DNA of 64,000 nt from Salticus scenicus (lineage: Eukaryota; Arthropoda; Arachnida; Araneae; Salticidae). Below, one piece after another: positions 45,523 through 56,059 of this stretch. Position 1 is the stretch's first letter; the number at the start of each line of letters is the position of its first letter. The DNA is taken from NCBI GenBank assembly GCA_963930645.1, contig OZ005649.1, positions 44,708,275 to 44,772,274 of the forward strand, read 5' to 3'. The position numbers and the translations under genes were made by a program. Under the pieces are notes generated by a model, which had not been told where the DNA came from, did no database searches, and saw only the letters and a program-made list of their open reading frames with translations.

Positions 45523-45745
45523 CAGTCGGTAACAAAAGTATCCGAACACTAGCAAAAATTCCTATATAAAAAAAGTAGAGTTAATACTGTTTTTTTTTTT
45601 TTTTTTTTTTTTTTAATAAATCTTTGTCAAATTCTGTTCTTAGTCAGTGTAAAAACAAGAAGGATTTATTTAACAAAACCGTATGAAGTGTACTTTTTTT
45701 ACATAGGAATTTTTGCTAGTGTTTAGACAGTTTTGTTACCGACTG
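45523..45745. mobile_element. Palindromic Tc1-type MITE, copy A
   Basis: The left half starts CAGTCGGTAACAAAAGTATC and the right half ends with the complement (GTTACCGACTG). Flanks are TA on both sides (45521-45522 and 45746-45747). The arms run through GAACACTAGCAAAAATTCCT. A poly(T) expansion interrupts the left arm (about 45589-45614). Confidence 0.85.
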
Positions 45746-45747
45746 TA

Positions 45748-46541
45748 CCTCTCTTAAAACTTCTGAGATTTTTTTTTTTCTGTAAATGCATACTGATATC
45801 ATTTTTTTAAAAATAGTAATGTCATTTTTTTCATCTAGTGAAATTGCTTTCCACAATTTCTTAACCGTGGTGTCTTTTACTGCATTACCATGCATTATAA
45901 ACATAATAAAACATATATGAAAATGGTAATTCTTCTAAAAATAAAGTAAATTATGAGATTCTTCCTTTAACTATTTAAAAAGCAAAATTTTCTGGGAATT
46001 GTCTTAAAGTTTCGGAAAAAAATCCTGATCCATATGTTTAATCTCAGTTATCAGACTTTGGGGTAGACGTCTCACATAGATATTCCCATCTTATTTTTCT
46101 ATTTAAATATTTTTTCTCTTGGATTGTTAGGTGCAATATCTGACAGAAGACCAGCATTTTGTAAAGCATGCACCAAATTCTTCGTAACACCTTCGCATCT
46201 GAACGTATCGCTATATTAAAAAGATTCCTTGGGTAAACATAATCTTCACTACTGCTACACTAAAATCTGTAACCACCGTAATGTAACCCACTCATCACTT
46301 GCTCAAATTTTCAAATAAATAAAGTTTTGTTAAACTGCACAGGGCTACAAAAAGGTTAAAAAATAATGTTGGCAAAATTTGATTTGATAATTTTAGCTGA
46401 TGCATATGCTTTTTGGCATGCTGGAACTGAAAATGAAACTAGTTTTTTTTTCTGTCACGTATAGATTGTTGCCAATACAGGGTATATCTACAGACATTTC
46501 TTTATTTTCGGTAGTTTCTAGTATATTTTCATGATTAATTA
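45748..46541. other. Spacer between the two MITE copies
   Basis: No gene recognised. A 62-codon minus-strand frame overlapping MITE copy A (45716-45904) is unsupported. Confidence 0.35.
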
Positions 46542-46543
46542 TA

Positions 46544-46755
46544 CCGTCGGTAACAAAATTATCCGAACACTAGCAAAAATTCCTATGTAATAAATGTACA
46601 CTTAATATAGTTTTGTTAAATAAATCCTTGTCGAAACCTGTTCTTAGACTGACTAAGAACATGATTCGACAAGGATTTACTTAACAAAACAGTATTAACT
46701 CAATTTTTTTACATAGGAATTTTTGCTAGTGTTCGGATACTTTTGTTACCGACTG
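46544..46755. mobile_element. Palindromic Tc1-type MITE, copy B
   Basis: Starts CGTCGGTAACAAAATTATCC and ends GGATACTTTTGTTACCGACTG-type sequence. Flanked by TA (46542-46543 and 46756-46757). The turn is at TTAGACTGACTAAGAAC. The arms are nearly complementary and cleaner than in copy A. Confidence 0.9.
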
Positions 46756-46757
46756 TA

Positions 46758-47984
46758 AGTAATCATGATTACTCATGATGAATTAATAATGATTAACCAT
46801 AATTAATTATAATTAATCATGGAGATATACTATAAAAGTTAACATATAATTATATTGGTGGAAGGAGTCACGGAAGAAATTATGTCAGTAAGCACCCTAT
46901 ATTGATAATAATCTTTACGGGATTAGTTCAATCTTTACGTGATTCATTTTCAGCCACAGGGCAATTAAATAAAAAAAAAAAAACTAAAATAAAATAAAGA
47001 TCAGCCAAAATTATCAAATCAAAATTTTAGATGTAGATCTGTGTAATTCTTTTAACATAATACACTATTGTAAATTCTTCGCTTTTTGTAACAAAACACG
47101 GTATCTTGAAGAATGAGAGTTTTTGTTCATGAAATATTCATTAAAAACTAAAATTTTAGAGGAACCAAGTCATATAAATTATTTATTTTTCAGTCAATAT
47201 TTTTGCTATTACTTTCCTCTAACGAAAGATTTATGCTATAATTTAACTAAAATTCTCTTTTACTAAACTTTACAAAATTTATATTTAATAATTCTTGACA
47301 ATAAAATTGCTCAAAGAATATTTTATATGTTCAAACAAATGGTACAATATTTATATCGCAAATTTCTTCAGACAGGTGTGCTTCTTTTCATAACATATTG
47401 AGTCGAACAAAGTCCTCTAGGAATATAAAAGAGGTTGTCATGGTAACTCAATTTTTCTTTTTACGCTATATGCTCATCCAAAAATAGGATTGGCACGTGC
47501 ATAAAGTATCCCGAGAGGCATGAAAATATATTTAAATCTATTATGACAATGCTTTTACTCAATAACATGTAAAATAATCCAGAAGTATTATAAATAGCAT
47601 ATTGATATTTTTATTCGGTAATTGAAATTAAAGCAAGAATAAAGAATATAATAATAATAAGACAGATTAACTGTCACATACATCAATACAACTAGTTGGC
47701 ATAGGTGGACTCTGCTCAGTTCCCCACCATATTTATGGTCTCATAAATTTCTAGTGCGAGACATATTATAATCATGTTAAAAAAAATGAATTTGACCAAA
47801 GCTTGATACAGTGACAGAAAGAAATCCCCGCTTAATAGGCTATCCATCGTTCACTTCGATATATTTATCTTATTCTAATCTATTAATTTATTTTATCAGG
47901 GTCAATTCCGTTTTTTATGTTTCATGTTACTATTTCCAATGCAATAATCCACAAAATTCATATTTATATGAAAAAATTACAATT
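46758..47984. other. AT-rich spacer, nothing recognised
   Basis: No domain, transposon end or RNA gene seen. ATTAATTATAATTAATCATG near 46800 is a weak inverted repeat. Confidence 0.4.
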
Positions 47985-49017
47985 TCGCTATGTTGATAAA
48001 ATCGTAAATTACGAATAATTTACGAAATTTTCCTATTAGAATATTTGTATTCAATCATGTTCAAAAAAATATCATAAATGTAATTTTGAAGTTGTCTAAT
48101 GTATTTATGATCCTCAAAATGGAAGTTTATGCTCAATTTTGCCTTATTCTGACATGTTAAGTAAACCGCAAATTCCAAGGAACTTACGAATTTTTTAAAT
48201 TGGAAAAATCATAGTCTATGATATTCATGCCAGTAACCTAAATAATATTTTCAAAGTGGTTTGACATCTTTACGATGAAAATATCCCTCAAAATTGACGT
48301 TTATGTGAAATTTTGCTCTATTCTGCCATGTTAAGAAATTCGTAAATTTCCAATAACTTACGAAATTTTTATATTTGAAAATTCATAGTCATTAATATTC
48401 ATACCAGTGTCCTAAATAATATTTCAAAAGTAGTCTGACATCTTTACGATGAAAATATCGCTAAAAATTGACGTTTATGTGAAATTTTGCCCTATATACT
48501 GCCATGTTAAAAAATTCGTAAATTTCCAATAACTTGCGAAATTTTCAAAGTAGCATATTTATAGTTACCGATGTTCATTCCGGCATCAAAACGGATATTT
48601 TAAAACTGGTCTGACATTTTTACAGTAAAAAGTTTCCATTTAATGCACGTTTAAGTGAATTTTTGTCCTATTCTCCCATGTTAAGAAAATCGTAAATTTG
48701 TAATAACTTACGAAGTTTTTAAAATCGAATGTTGCAAATGAATAGGGTTCTTGCAAGTGTCAAAAGTAATATTTTAAAACTGATCTGACCTCTCTGCGAC
48801 AATTTGTTCTTGAGATATCGTGTACACAGACTAACAAACTAACGGACTAACACATTAACAGACTAACAGACACCCTACAGACAGACACCATACAAATTTT
48901 GTCATTTTCGGATTCCTCACACCTGAAAACGTGTAAAAAAGTCAAAAAACTGAGGTCGAAAATTTTCACGATTACCTAAGTTCCCCATACCTATTATAGT
49001 ATGATGGGGAACTAAAA
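47985..49017 (+). repeat. Composite repeat: five monomers of about 173 bp plus hairpin tail
   Basis: Monomers are phased by GTTAAGAAATTCGTAAATTT-type words at about 47990, 48155, 48333, 48506 and 48679. CTAACAGACAGACACC-type microsatellite sequence follows near 48860-48890, then the tail (CACCTGAAAACGTGTAAAAA, CTGAGGTCGAAAATTTTCAC). It ends in a hairpin TTCCCCATACC...GGGGAA and then CTAAAAA. The tail matches that at 15750-16296. Confidence 0.8.
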
Positions 49018-49058
49018 AACCCTTAACGGGTTAAAAGTTCGTGACGCAGCACTGTACT

Positions 49059-49487
49059 CAGGGCCTGATTACCCAAAAGGCTCGGGAAGCACAAGCTTAC
49101 CCTCTAAAATTTAAGAGGGCCCCCCAAAATGACTAAATACAGGGTCATGAATTTTCTGTTTTATATTTTCATACTTAGATTGAATTTTTCTGAGAAAATT
49201 CGCCTAAAGCAAGATAAAATACTTACTATTTCGGGAAAAATCTATTATTTAACCTCAAAAATCTGAATGTTCTTAATTAATAAATTATACGATTTTAATG
49301 CTGTGTGTAGAAACCTCCCAGATATATGAATGAAAAAAAAAAATAATAACTATAAACACACACTAATTTTTGGTCTACAGCATTTTTATATTACAATATG
49401 TAACAGAAAAACAAGATTTTCTGAAATGAAAGAGGGCGCCGAAAAGATACTGAGCTTTCCCTAGCTTCAAAGCTTAATTGGGCCTTG
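49059..49487. mobile_element. hAT-like MITE with 8-bp target duplication
   Basis: Starts CAGGGCCTGATTACCC and ends GCTTAATTGGGCCTTG (imperfect inverted ends: CAGGGCCTGATTA versus CAAGGCCCAATTA). ACTGTACT flanks both sides (49051-49058 and 49488-49495). No coding capacity. The right part recurs at 5975-6079. Confidence 0.88.
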
Positions 49488-49596
49488 ACTGTACTTTATG
49501 TCTATAAGAATTAAAAATACGGGTCTTAAAAATAATGATATCAAACTTTCAGTGACGCTTTGCTGTTAATTAAAATATACATAGATTTTCTTATTT

Positions 49597-50241
49597 TGTG
49601 ACGAACGAAAGTGGGCCATGATTCAATTTACTTTTGCTTGAAGCTGAAACTTAATTACTTAATTAAATTTATGAAGTAATTACAAAGTCAGATTTATAAA
49701 ATGAATGAGCTTTTATTTTGAGCTTAAATAAAAAAGTGGGCGTTGGACTATAATCTCCCTTAATATAATTGTAAACTTAAGAGGGCAGCTTTCATAAATA
49801 CTTTTAGCTTTACTTAATTAAACACCATCAATCTCAATTACTTTATTTAAATTTATTAACTCTTACTGCTTAGTAATCTTTCGTATGTGGGAGGATTCCC
49901 TGACGCCACTATAGTACTCGACTTACTATCTTCAACTATCCTACTCTAAGCAGCTACCCCAACAGCCCTCTTACTCTAAACCGTCTTCTAAGCCGCTAAC
50001 ATCTAACTTCCCTTCATCTCGGCTACCTCTCAACTATCTCTACTCCAACTAACTCCCAAAAGCAATCTTCCTTCTCCTTTTATACAAGTTACTTTCCAAA
50101 CTTATTAGCATATGGCACATTACAATTGCGTTTATCATTTATCATAGGAACTAACTCTATTGGTCGACTGAATCCTAAATTCTTCACATTCATGTTTTAC
50201 CCGTAAAGTGCAAATTGTAGCTAACTTTGCTATACCTCACA
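49597..50241 (-). repeat. 3' LTR of the gypsy-like element
   Basis: 645 bp, TG...CA. It matches 54745-55375 over nearly its whole length, with scattered substitutions, an extra block (TAATCTTTCGTATG) near 49875, and a different segment just inside the TG edge (GTGGGCCATGATTCAAT). Confidence 0.9.
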
Positions 50242-50434
50242 GTTCCTCCCCAAAAGAAAAAAAATTCACGTAAAAATCCACAACGGGTTTTTACCCGTGA
50301 AAGTTTAAAGTAAAACAATGCTATGTTAATTGAAAAATAGCCGCAGTTACTTACTGCTAAAATTAAACTGCATAAGACTTTAGAAAAAAAAAAGGAGGAA
50401 AAACTTAAGTTAAACTGCCCAACAATAACTATTG

Positions 50435-50473
<39 letters not shown>

Positions 50474-50612
50474 TCTAATAAGGGAAAAAAATTAAGAGTA
50501 CCGGGCTAAAAAACCGGACACTTAGCATAATAAGAAACATTTTTTAAAAGCTCAGTCTAAGTCGATTTACACCGGAAAACCCTTTGTACTCATAATTAGT
50601 TAGTTAAAGATA

Positions 50613-52422
50613 CAGTCAAAATCCGATATAACGCCCCCCGAAATACCGCCAAACCCGTTTAACCGCCACATGTATGGGTGAACAAATCTTCTAAATAGGG
50701 ACTATAATGTAAAGCATCCGTTATAACGCCAACTCGATGTAGCGCCAATCAACATTTTCCAAAAAATTATAATTTTTTGTTAAAATTAGCATTTTTTTTC
50801 AGCCAAGCGCTATGCTTATTGCCGCTCTTTTGACACAATCCAACTCATTGTATCATGGGCTGATAAAACAGAGAAGAAATCTTTCTGCGGTAAGAGATGT
50901 ATTTTGTGATAAGAAGTCAGGAAACATAAAATGCTATTATTTCAGAGTATGAACTTGGTCATGTCTATAATATGGATGAAAGTGGTTTATTGTATCGTTT
51001 GCAACCCGATAAAACAATACCAATTAGATCTGTTAGAGAATGTAAGAAAATTAAAGATCGTGTCTCGCTTGTGTTATACACGAATGTTGATAGATCTGAC
51101 AAACGACGAGAAACTGTTATTGGTAAATCTGCTGAGCCAAGATGCTTTAAAAATTTCAATCCTGCTTTACACTCTTTAACTACATTTCTTGCGACCATGG
51201 AAGCCTCTGCGCAAGTGCGGATTCAACGAGTCCACTAGTAAAATACGGGAGACAAGCTTTTCGTTGAGAGAAAATAAGCGATAAGGGAATACCGAATGAC
51301 TGGATGTTTACTAAATTCAAACCTGTTGGTCAACTTGGAAACCCTCCAAGATTTTCGACTCGGCTTCACTGCTAGGCGTAGGAAACGTGGTTACACTATA
51401 TGTGGATTATGTGAATAACAATAAAGCATGGATGACTGCAATTTTATTTCAAAACTGTCTAGTGAATTTTAATACTGAAATGAGGCAAAAAAAGCATCAG
51501 GTATTATTGATATTAGATAATGCATTCTGTCATAAAGTAACTCCAGTCAGTAATATCCGATTTCTTTTTTTACCTCCTGATTGCACTGGTGTTTTACAAC
51601 CTTTAGATGCCAGAATCGTAATTTTTTCAAAGCACATTATTGGAAATATCATATCGGACACATTGTTGACCGTATCAGTAAAAATGATTTTTCTGCTCTT
51701 TCCCTAAAAGATTCGATTTGTTGATGAAAAAAGCGTAGGAGGAAGTTTCTACGGAGACTATAGTTAACTGCTAGAGCCATGCAGGCTTAAAAAATAGTGA
51801 AAAATCTAGTGATGAAATGAACACTGCAGAAATTAAAGATTTACAAGATGATATAAACAATTTAACTTGCATGCAGCATCCTCTCACTGCAGTTGAATAT
51901 ATTAATGTAGACAAAAATATTCATGCATTTGAAGAAATGAGTCAAGAGGAAATTGATGGATTAATAACAAATGACAACCCAAATTCGGTTTCATCTGAAG
52001 AGAAATTCAGATTGAAGAAGAAAAAATTAAGTCTGACGAAGCAAAAGACTGCATTAACAAACAAAGTATATATTAAGAAAAAAATCCAACGGATAAAAAG
52101 ATGTTTGATAATCTTTTAATTTTAGAAAAACACATTGAGCACATTTCCGTACCAAAAATTAAATAAAAAAATTCTCAAGCAAGTATTTTAAAACATTTTT
52201 CTACTGCGTAAATATAACTACGCAGAACGAAATAAAATACTAGTTATCACATATTCAGTGCTATGATCCTCAAATTTTCTAATGCTTGTAATATAATGAG
52301 GTGAGAATATTTAGTTTTATTTCATTTACACAGTTAGGATTATAATTCGATACAGCGCCAAATCCGTTATAACGCCATATTATTATGCATACCGATGATG
52401 GCAATAAATCGGGGTTTGACTG
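50613..52422 (+). mobile_element. Tigger-like (pogo superfamily) element nested in the LTR element
   Basis: Ends are CAGTCAAAATCCGATATAAC and, inverted, CAGTCAAACCCCGATTTATT, the CAGTCAAACC-CGATATAACG pattern of Tigger elements. Flanked by TA (50611-50612 and 52423-52424). Subterminal GTTATAACGCC words occur near both ends (about 50720 and 52370). It holds a broken transposase gene and splits the LTR element, so it inserted later. Confidence 0.9.
50931..52119 (+). pseudogene. Tigger-type DDE transposase pseudogene
   Basis: Pieces in different frames follow the expected order: VYNMDESGLLYRLQPDKTI (first catalytic aspartate, about 50955-51015), NNNKAWMTAILFQNCL and VLLILDNAFCHK (second aspartate, about 51500-51535), then FLPPDCTGVLQPLDARI (third aspartate, about 51565-51620). 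A C-terminal piece (51817-52119) contains VEYINVDKNIHAFEEMSQEE. A stop follows IQRVH at 51236-51238, and the frame changes before 51387 and after 51700. The N-terminal CENP-B-like DNA-binding domain is missing or unrecognisable. Not functional. Confidence 0.88.
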
Positions 52423-52424
52423 TA

Positions 52425-53190
52425 TATAGTCCAACGATTCAGCGGGGAATTACAAGAACGTCTTTCCTCCTGGAAAGGAAAAAATTTCATAAAAAAATTT
52501 TATTACAGAAGGATCGCTTAAAAAATAAATGCGATCAGTAATTATTCAATTTAACTTGGTAACATTAAATACTTGACTTGTTTTTTAAGATTTTTAACAT
52601 TAAAATAATTTTATTAAAACTTTAACTGTTGGTAGCCACTGCAGACCAGTCTAGGTCCAGATCATCGGCTAGAAAAATAACTTGAAATGTCAGTTACTGA
52701 AGAGTTTATCAAAAATTTCCAGTTGTCCACTCTCAGATGAATCTTGAAAGAGATCGCTGTTGGCATTCGTCCAAGAAAGCACCTTTTGCTTCAGAAAAGA
52801 AAAACGCTGGCAAAGTTCCAGGAATACCTCTTTTTGCATTTCAAAAGTAACAATTAAAGGAACCAGCCTGGATTTTCAGATTTAACGTCTGTACTTCGGG
52901 TTTGAATCAGAGGACTTCTAAAATACAAAATTCTTTTGAACGTATAAATCAAAATAGAAGGTACACTACAGCTTGTATATAGATTGATGACATTAATTTT
53001 ATAGATAAGCAATATTTTCCACTTAGCTATTTGCATGCGGAAAAAAACTAAATTGTTAGTTTATTAAGGTTAGTCGTTAAACACGATTTACATGCAAAAT
53101 AGCTTTAAAAAAATTCTCTTTTTACCCCATACTAATAATATATACATAGACATATTGTTTAGCATACAAAAGTTTACAACAAGAAATATT
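52425..53190. other. Internal non-coding part of the gypsy-like element
   Basis: Lies between the gag remnant and the nested Tigger. No pol domain in any frame that I can recognise. Confidence 0.5.
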
Positions 53191-53300
53191 CATTTTATAC
53201 AATTTATCAAATTTCATTTTATACAATTTATCAAATTTCATTTTATGCAATTTATCAAATTTCATTTTATACAATTTATCAAATTTCATTTTATACATGC
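53191..53300. repeat. 24-bp minisatellite, four and a half units
   Basis: CATTTTATACAATTTATCAA-type units start at 53191, 53215, 53239, 53263 and 53287, nearly identical. Because the unit is a multiple of three it stays open on both strands (HFIQFIKF or KMKFDKLY-type peptide repeats), which explains the two frames there. Confidence 0.92.
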
Positions 53301-53496
53301 AAATACAATATGTACAGAAATACGAACAAAAGGGGGAAATATTTACAAAGGCTAAAAAAAACATGTTATATTACCCGCTCTGCAGGCGATGGCTATAAAA
53401 TAAAAGAACATTAAAGTACATACATGCATATATTATATAACAGAAAAAAAATGTATGACATGTAAACAATACATGAAATTTCGGGAGTTTGAAAGT

Positions 53497-54770
53497 TCAT
53501 GCTAAAAGTTTAAATTTTGACTTTTGATTTTTTAGAAAGTTCATCTCTTTCAGATAATAGTTGAAAGTCCAAATGGGTTTACTACATGTCGTAGATTTCA
53601 TAACTGCTCTGATAGACCAATACTTGAGAAAAAATAAAATACTGAACGATACGACCTGACAGATTGTCCTGGCATCCTTGATATCAGCAAAATTAGAGAT
53701 ACGGGTCAGACTGGTCAGTGGAGTTGCAGCGTTGGTGGCTTGCAGATTTAGGTCAGACGTTGCAACCGGAGCCTTTTCACTGTTCGGAGGAGGTTGTAAA
53801 CTCGGAATCTGGTCCTGGTGGTGAGGGGGTTTCGAGCCCGTCTCCTTGTCACTGTTCGTAGTTACAACAGGAGACTGCTGTCGCTCCGTGCTTTTGTATG
53901 CAGGGCTGCTGGAGTTTGTTGAAACCTCACAAGAGGTCAATTGCACTTTCGAAATTACATTCGTTAAAATAAAATCTTTTTTGTTTACTTTAGGCAGCGT
54001 GTCATTCGGACAATGTAAGTGCACGTTCGCATTAGAAATATTTGACTGTGTCGGCTGTATAGATGCACAGCTGACATCTAAAGGCGAGTTACCAAGATTA
54101 ACTGCATCATTTACTGATTTTACACTTTCACTCGGTTTCACGGTTTCAGCAGCCACAGTTTTTTAACTGTATTTTTCTTTACAACCTCCGTTGCTACATG
54201 AGATAATTTTTCGGATTTCTTATCCGTAGCCAAAGGCTGAATAACAGACGTAAATTCGTCTGTATCGCTGTTTGCAAGCGAAGTTTGCTCATTTGATTTA
54301 ACTTGTATTTGACTTTTGCTACTAGATTTAAAGTTATCACCAGTTTTAGGTTGATGTGATGTACTCGAGCTTGCCTCCTGCGGCTTAATAACTTGTTGTG
54401 GCTTTTCCATTGGTTTTATTGCTGCTTCCCACTGACTCTCGTGAGGGGGGAGGGAACGGTCATGTTCCAATCGTAATCTATCATACGGAGTAGAAAAGAG
54501 GCTGATAACCCGACTTTTTAAGTCCTCATAGGTTGGATTTGGGCCAAGTGAATGGCAGGCGATTAACTTATGCCACTGTCTCGGTTCTCCTTTTAAGGAA
54601 TATGCTAACCACCCATATTTTTCGGATACATCAATTTTATAAAAGTTAAAAAAATATTCAAGCTCCTCAAAGAATTGAAGCACACTCGTGGTGCCATCAA
54701 AAAATACTGGCTCGGGGCGGGTTTCGACTTGATTTGGGCGCCAGTGTGACGAACGAAATCTAGACGTCAT
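53497..54770 (-). pseudogene. gag-like protein of the gypsy-like element, frameshifted
   Basis: The first part (210 codons, 54770 to 54138) has a retrotransposon gag domain at residues about 20-125 (VFFDGTTSVLQFFEELEYFF, GEPRQWHKLIACHSLGPNPT, SRVISLFSTPYDRLRLEHD). A Ser/Gln/Lys-rich linker follows. A second part (to 53497) continues in the -1 frame from an A run near 54160 (VKKNTVKK shifts into MAAETVKPSESVKS). This looks like a one-base indel in a homopolymer. The C-terminal part is Ser/Pro/Gln-rich with no zinc knuckle. The ATG at 54770 lies inside the LTR, and the frame reads through the LTR end and the primer-binding site. Confidence 0.75.
54726..54744 (-). promoter_or_regulatory. Primer-binding site of the gypsy-like element
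   Basis: Minus strand TGGCGCCCAAATCAAGTCG, one base after the 5' LTR. The TGG start would pair with a tRNA CCA end, as in Ty3/gypsy elements. Confidence 0.75.
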
Positions 54771-55375
54771 ATCTATTTTACTTTCGATTGAAGCTGAAAC
54801 TTAATTACTTAATTAAATTTATGAAGTAATGACAAAGTCAGATTTATAAAATGAATGAGCTTTTATTTTGAGCTTAAATAAAAAGGTGGGCGTTGGACTA
54901 TAATCTCCCTTAATATAATTATAAACTTAAGAGGGCAGCTTTCATAAATACTTTTAGCTTTACTTAATTAAACACCATTAATCTCAATTACTTTATTTAA
55001 ATTTATTAACTCTTACTGCTTAGTGGAGGATTCCCTGACGCCACTATACTACTCGACTTACTATCTTCAACTATCCTACTCTAAGCAGCTACCCCAACAG
55101 CCCTCTTACTCTAAACCGCCTTCTAAGCCACTAACATCTAACTTCCCTTCATCTCGGCTACCTGTCAACTATCTCTACTCCAACTAACTCCAAAAGCAAT
55201 CTTCCTTCTCCTTTTATACAAGTTACTTTCCAAACTTATTAGCATATGGCACATTACAATTGCGTTTATCATTTATCATAGGAACTAACTCTATTGGTCG
55301 ACTGAATCCTAAATTCTTCACATTCATGTTTTACCCGTAAAGTGCGAACTGTAGCTAACTTTGCTATACCTCACA
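54745..55375 (-). repeat. 5' LTR of the gypsy-like element
   Basis: 631 bp, TG...CA, partner of 49597-50241. Contains in minus orientation the presumed promoter and the gag start codon (54768-54770). Confidence 0.9.
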
Positions 55376-55379
55376 ATTT

Positions 55380-56059
55380 GAATTTGCTTTTTCTGTCTAT
55401 TTATATTTACAATGTAAATGTTAAAATGTTATTGTCAACATAAAATAATATATAACATTTAAGGTAAAGACACCAGTGCTCGTCACTCTTAAGGCCTTAT
55501 TTTTAAAATGTTGTTTTTTTCGTGTGGTACTCGTGTGGTATTCATGTATCAATATTATACTTTGGTTTATTCCATACACTGATTCTTCTAGTTGTTGTTA
55601 GACACTTTCAATTTTTCAATACATTACGCCATTTTTTAAAAAAATATATAAATTGAACCTATAAAAATGCACCAGTGCTCGTCACTTGAAAAATGAGTTT
55701 CACCAGTAGTCATCAGGTGTTTGCACCAGTAATCGTCATGTAAACAAAGCATAATAATTTGCTGAATAATTTGATTTTAATTGTGCTTTTACAAAATTTC
55801 ATGAAACAAAACATCATTGGCACATACTTAGAACCTAAACCCATTCTTAGTTTTTAAAACACAAAACATTAAATGGTAAAATTCAAACTATTGAGCAAGG
55901 TTTTGCGAATAAAACAAGTAAATTCATATGCAAAATAGTTTGAAAATTGTTTACTTTTAAAAAACATCCTAAAAATTTTATTTGTTCTTAAAAATATCTT
56001 TACTTAACTTAAAGCAGAGGGTAAGTACCAAGGGAGGGGCTAATAAACTTGTTTCCAAG
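55380..56059. other. Spacer, nothing recognised
   Basis: CACCAGTGCTCGTCACT occurs twice (about 55470 and 55670), with a related CACCAGTAATCGTCATG at about 55724. These form a short dispersed repeat. No gene. Confidence 0.4.

Larger units (their letters stand above)
49597..55375 (-). mobile_element. Non-autonomous Ty3/gypsy-like LTR retrotransposon with nested Tigger
   Basis: Two LTRs (49597-50241 and 54745-55375) begin TGTGACGAAC and end CCTCACA. They are flanked by a 4-bp ATTT duplication (49593-49596 and 55376-55379). Reading on the minus strand, a primer-binding site TGGCGCCCAAATCAAGTCG follows the 5' LTR after one base, and a purine-rich TTTTGGGGAGGAAC precedes the 3' LTR. Only a gag-like frame is present; protease, reverse transcriptase, RNase H and integrase are absent even after removing the Tigger insertion (50613-52422). 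It would have depended on another element for reverse transcription and integration. Confidence 0.88.

Noticed and set aside
45716..45904. 62-codon minus-strand frame
   Set aside because: Begins in spacer and ends inside a palindromic MITE. No homology recognised.
53092..53364. Frames with HFIQFIKF and KMKFDKLY repeats; also a CRISPR-like look
   Set aside because: A 24-bp minisatellite with no distinct spacers, in eukaryotic DNA. Open on both strands only because the unit is a multiple of three.
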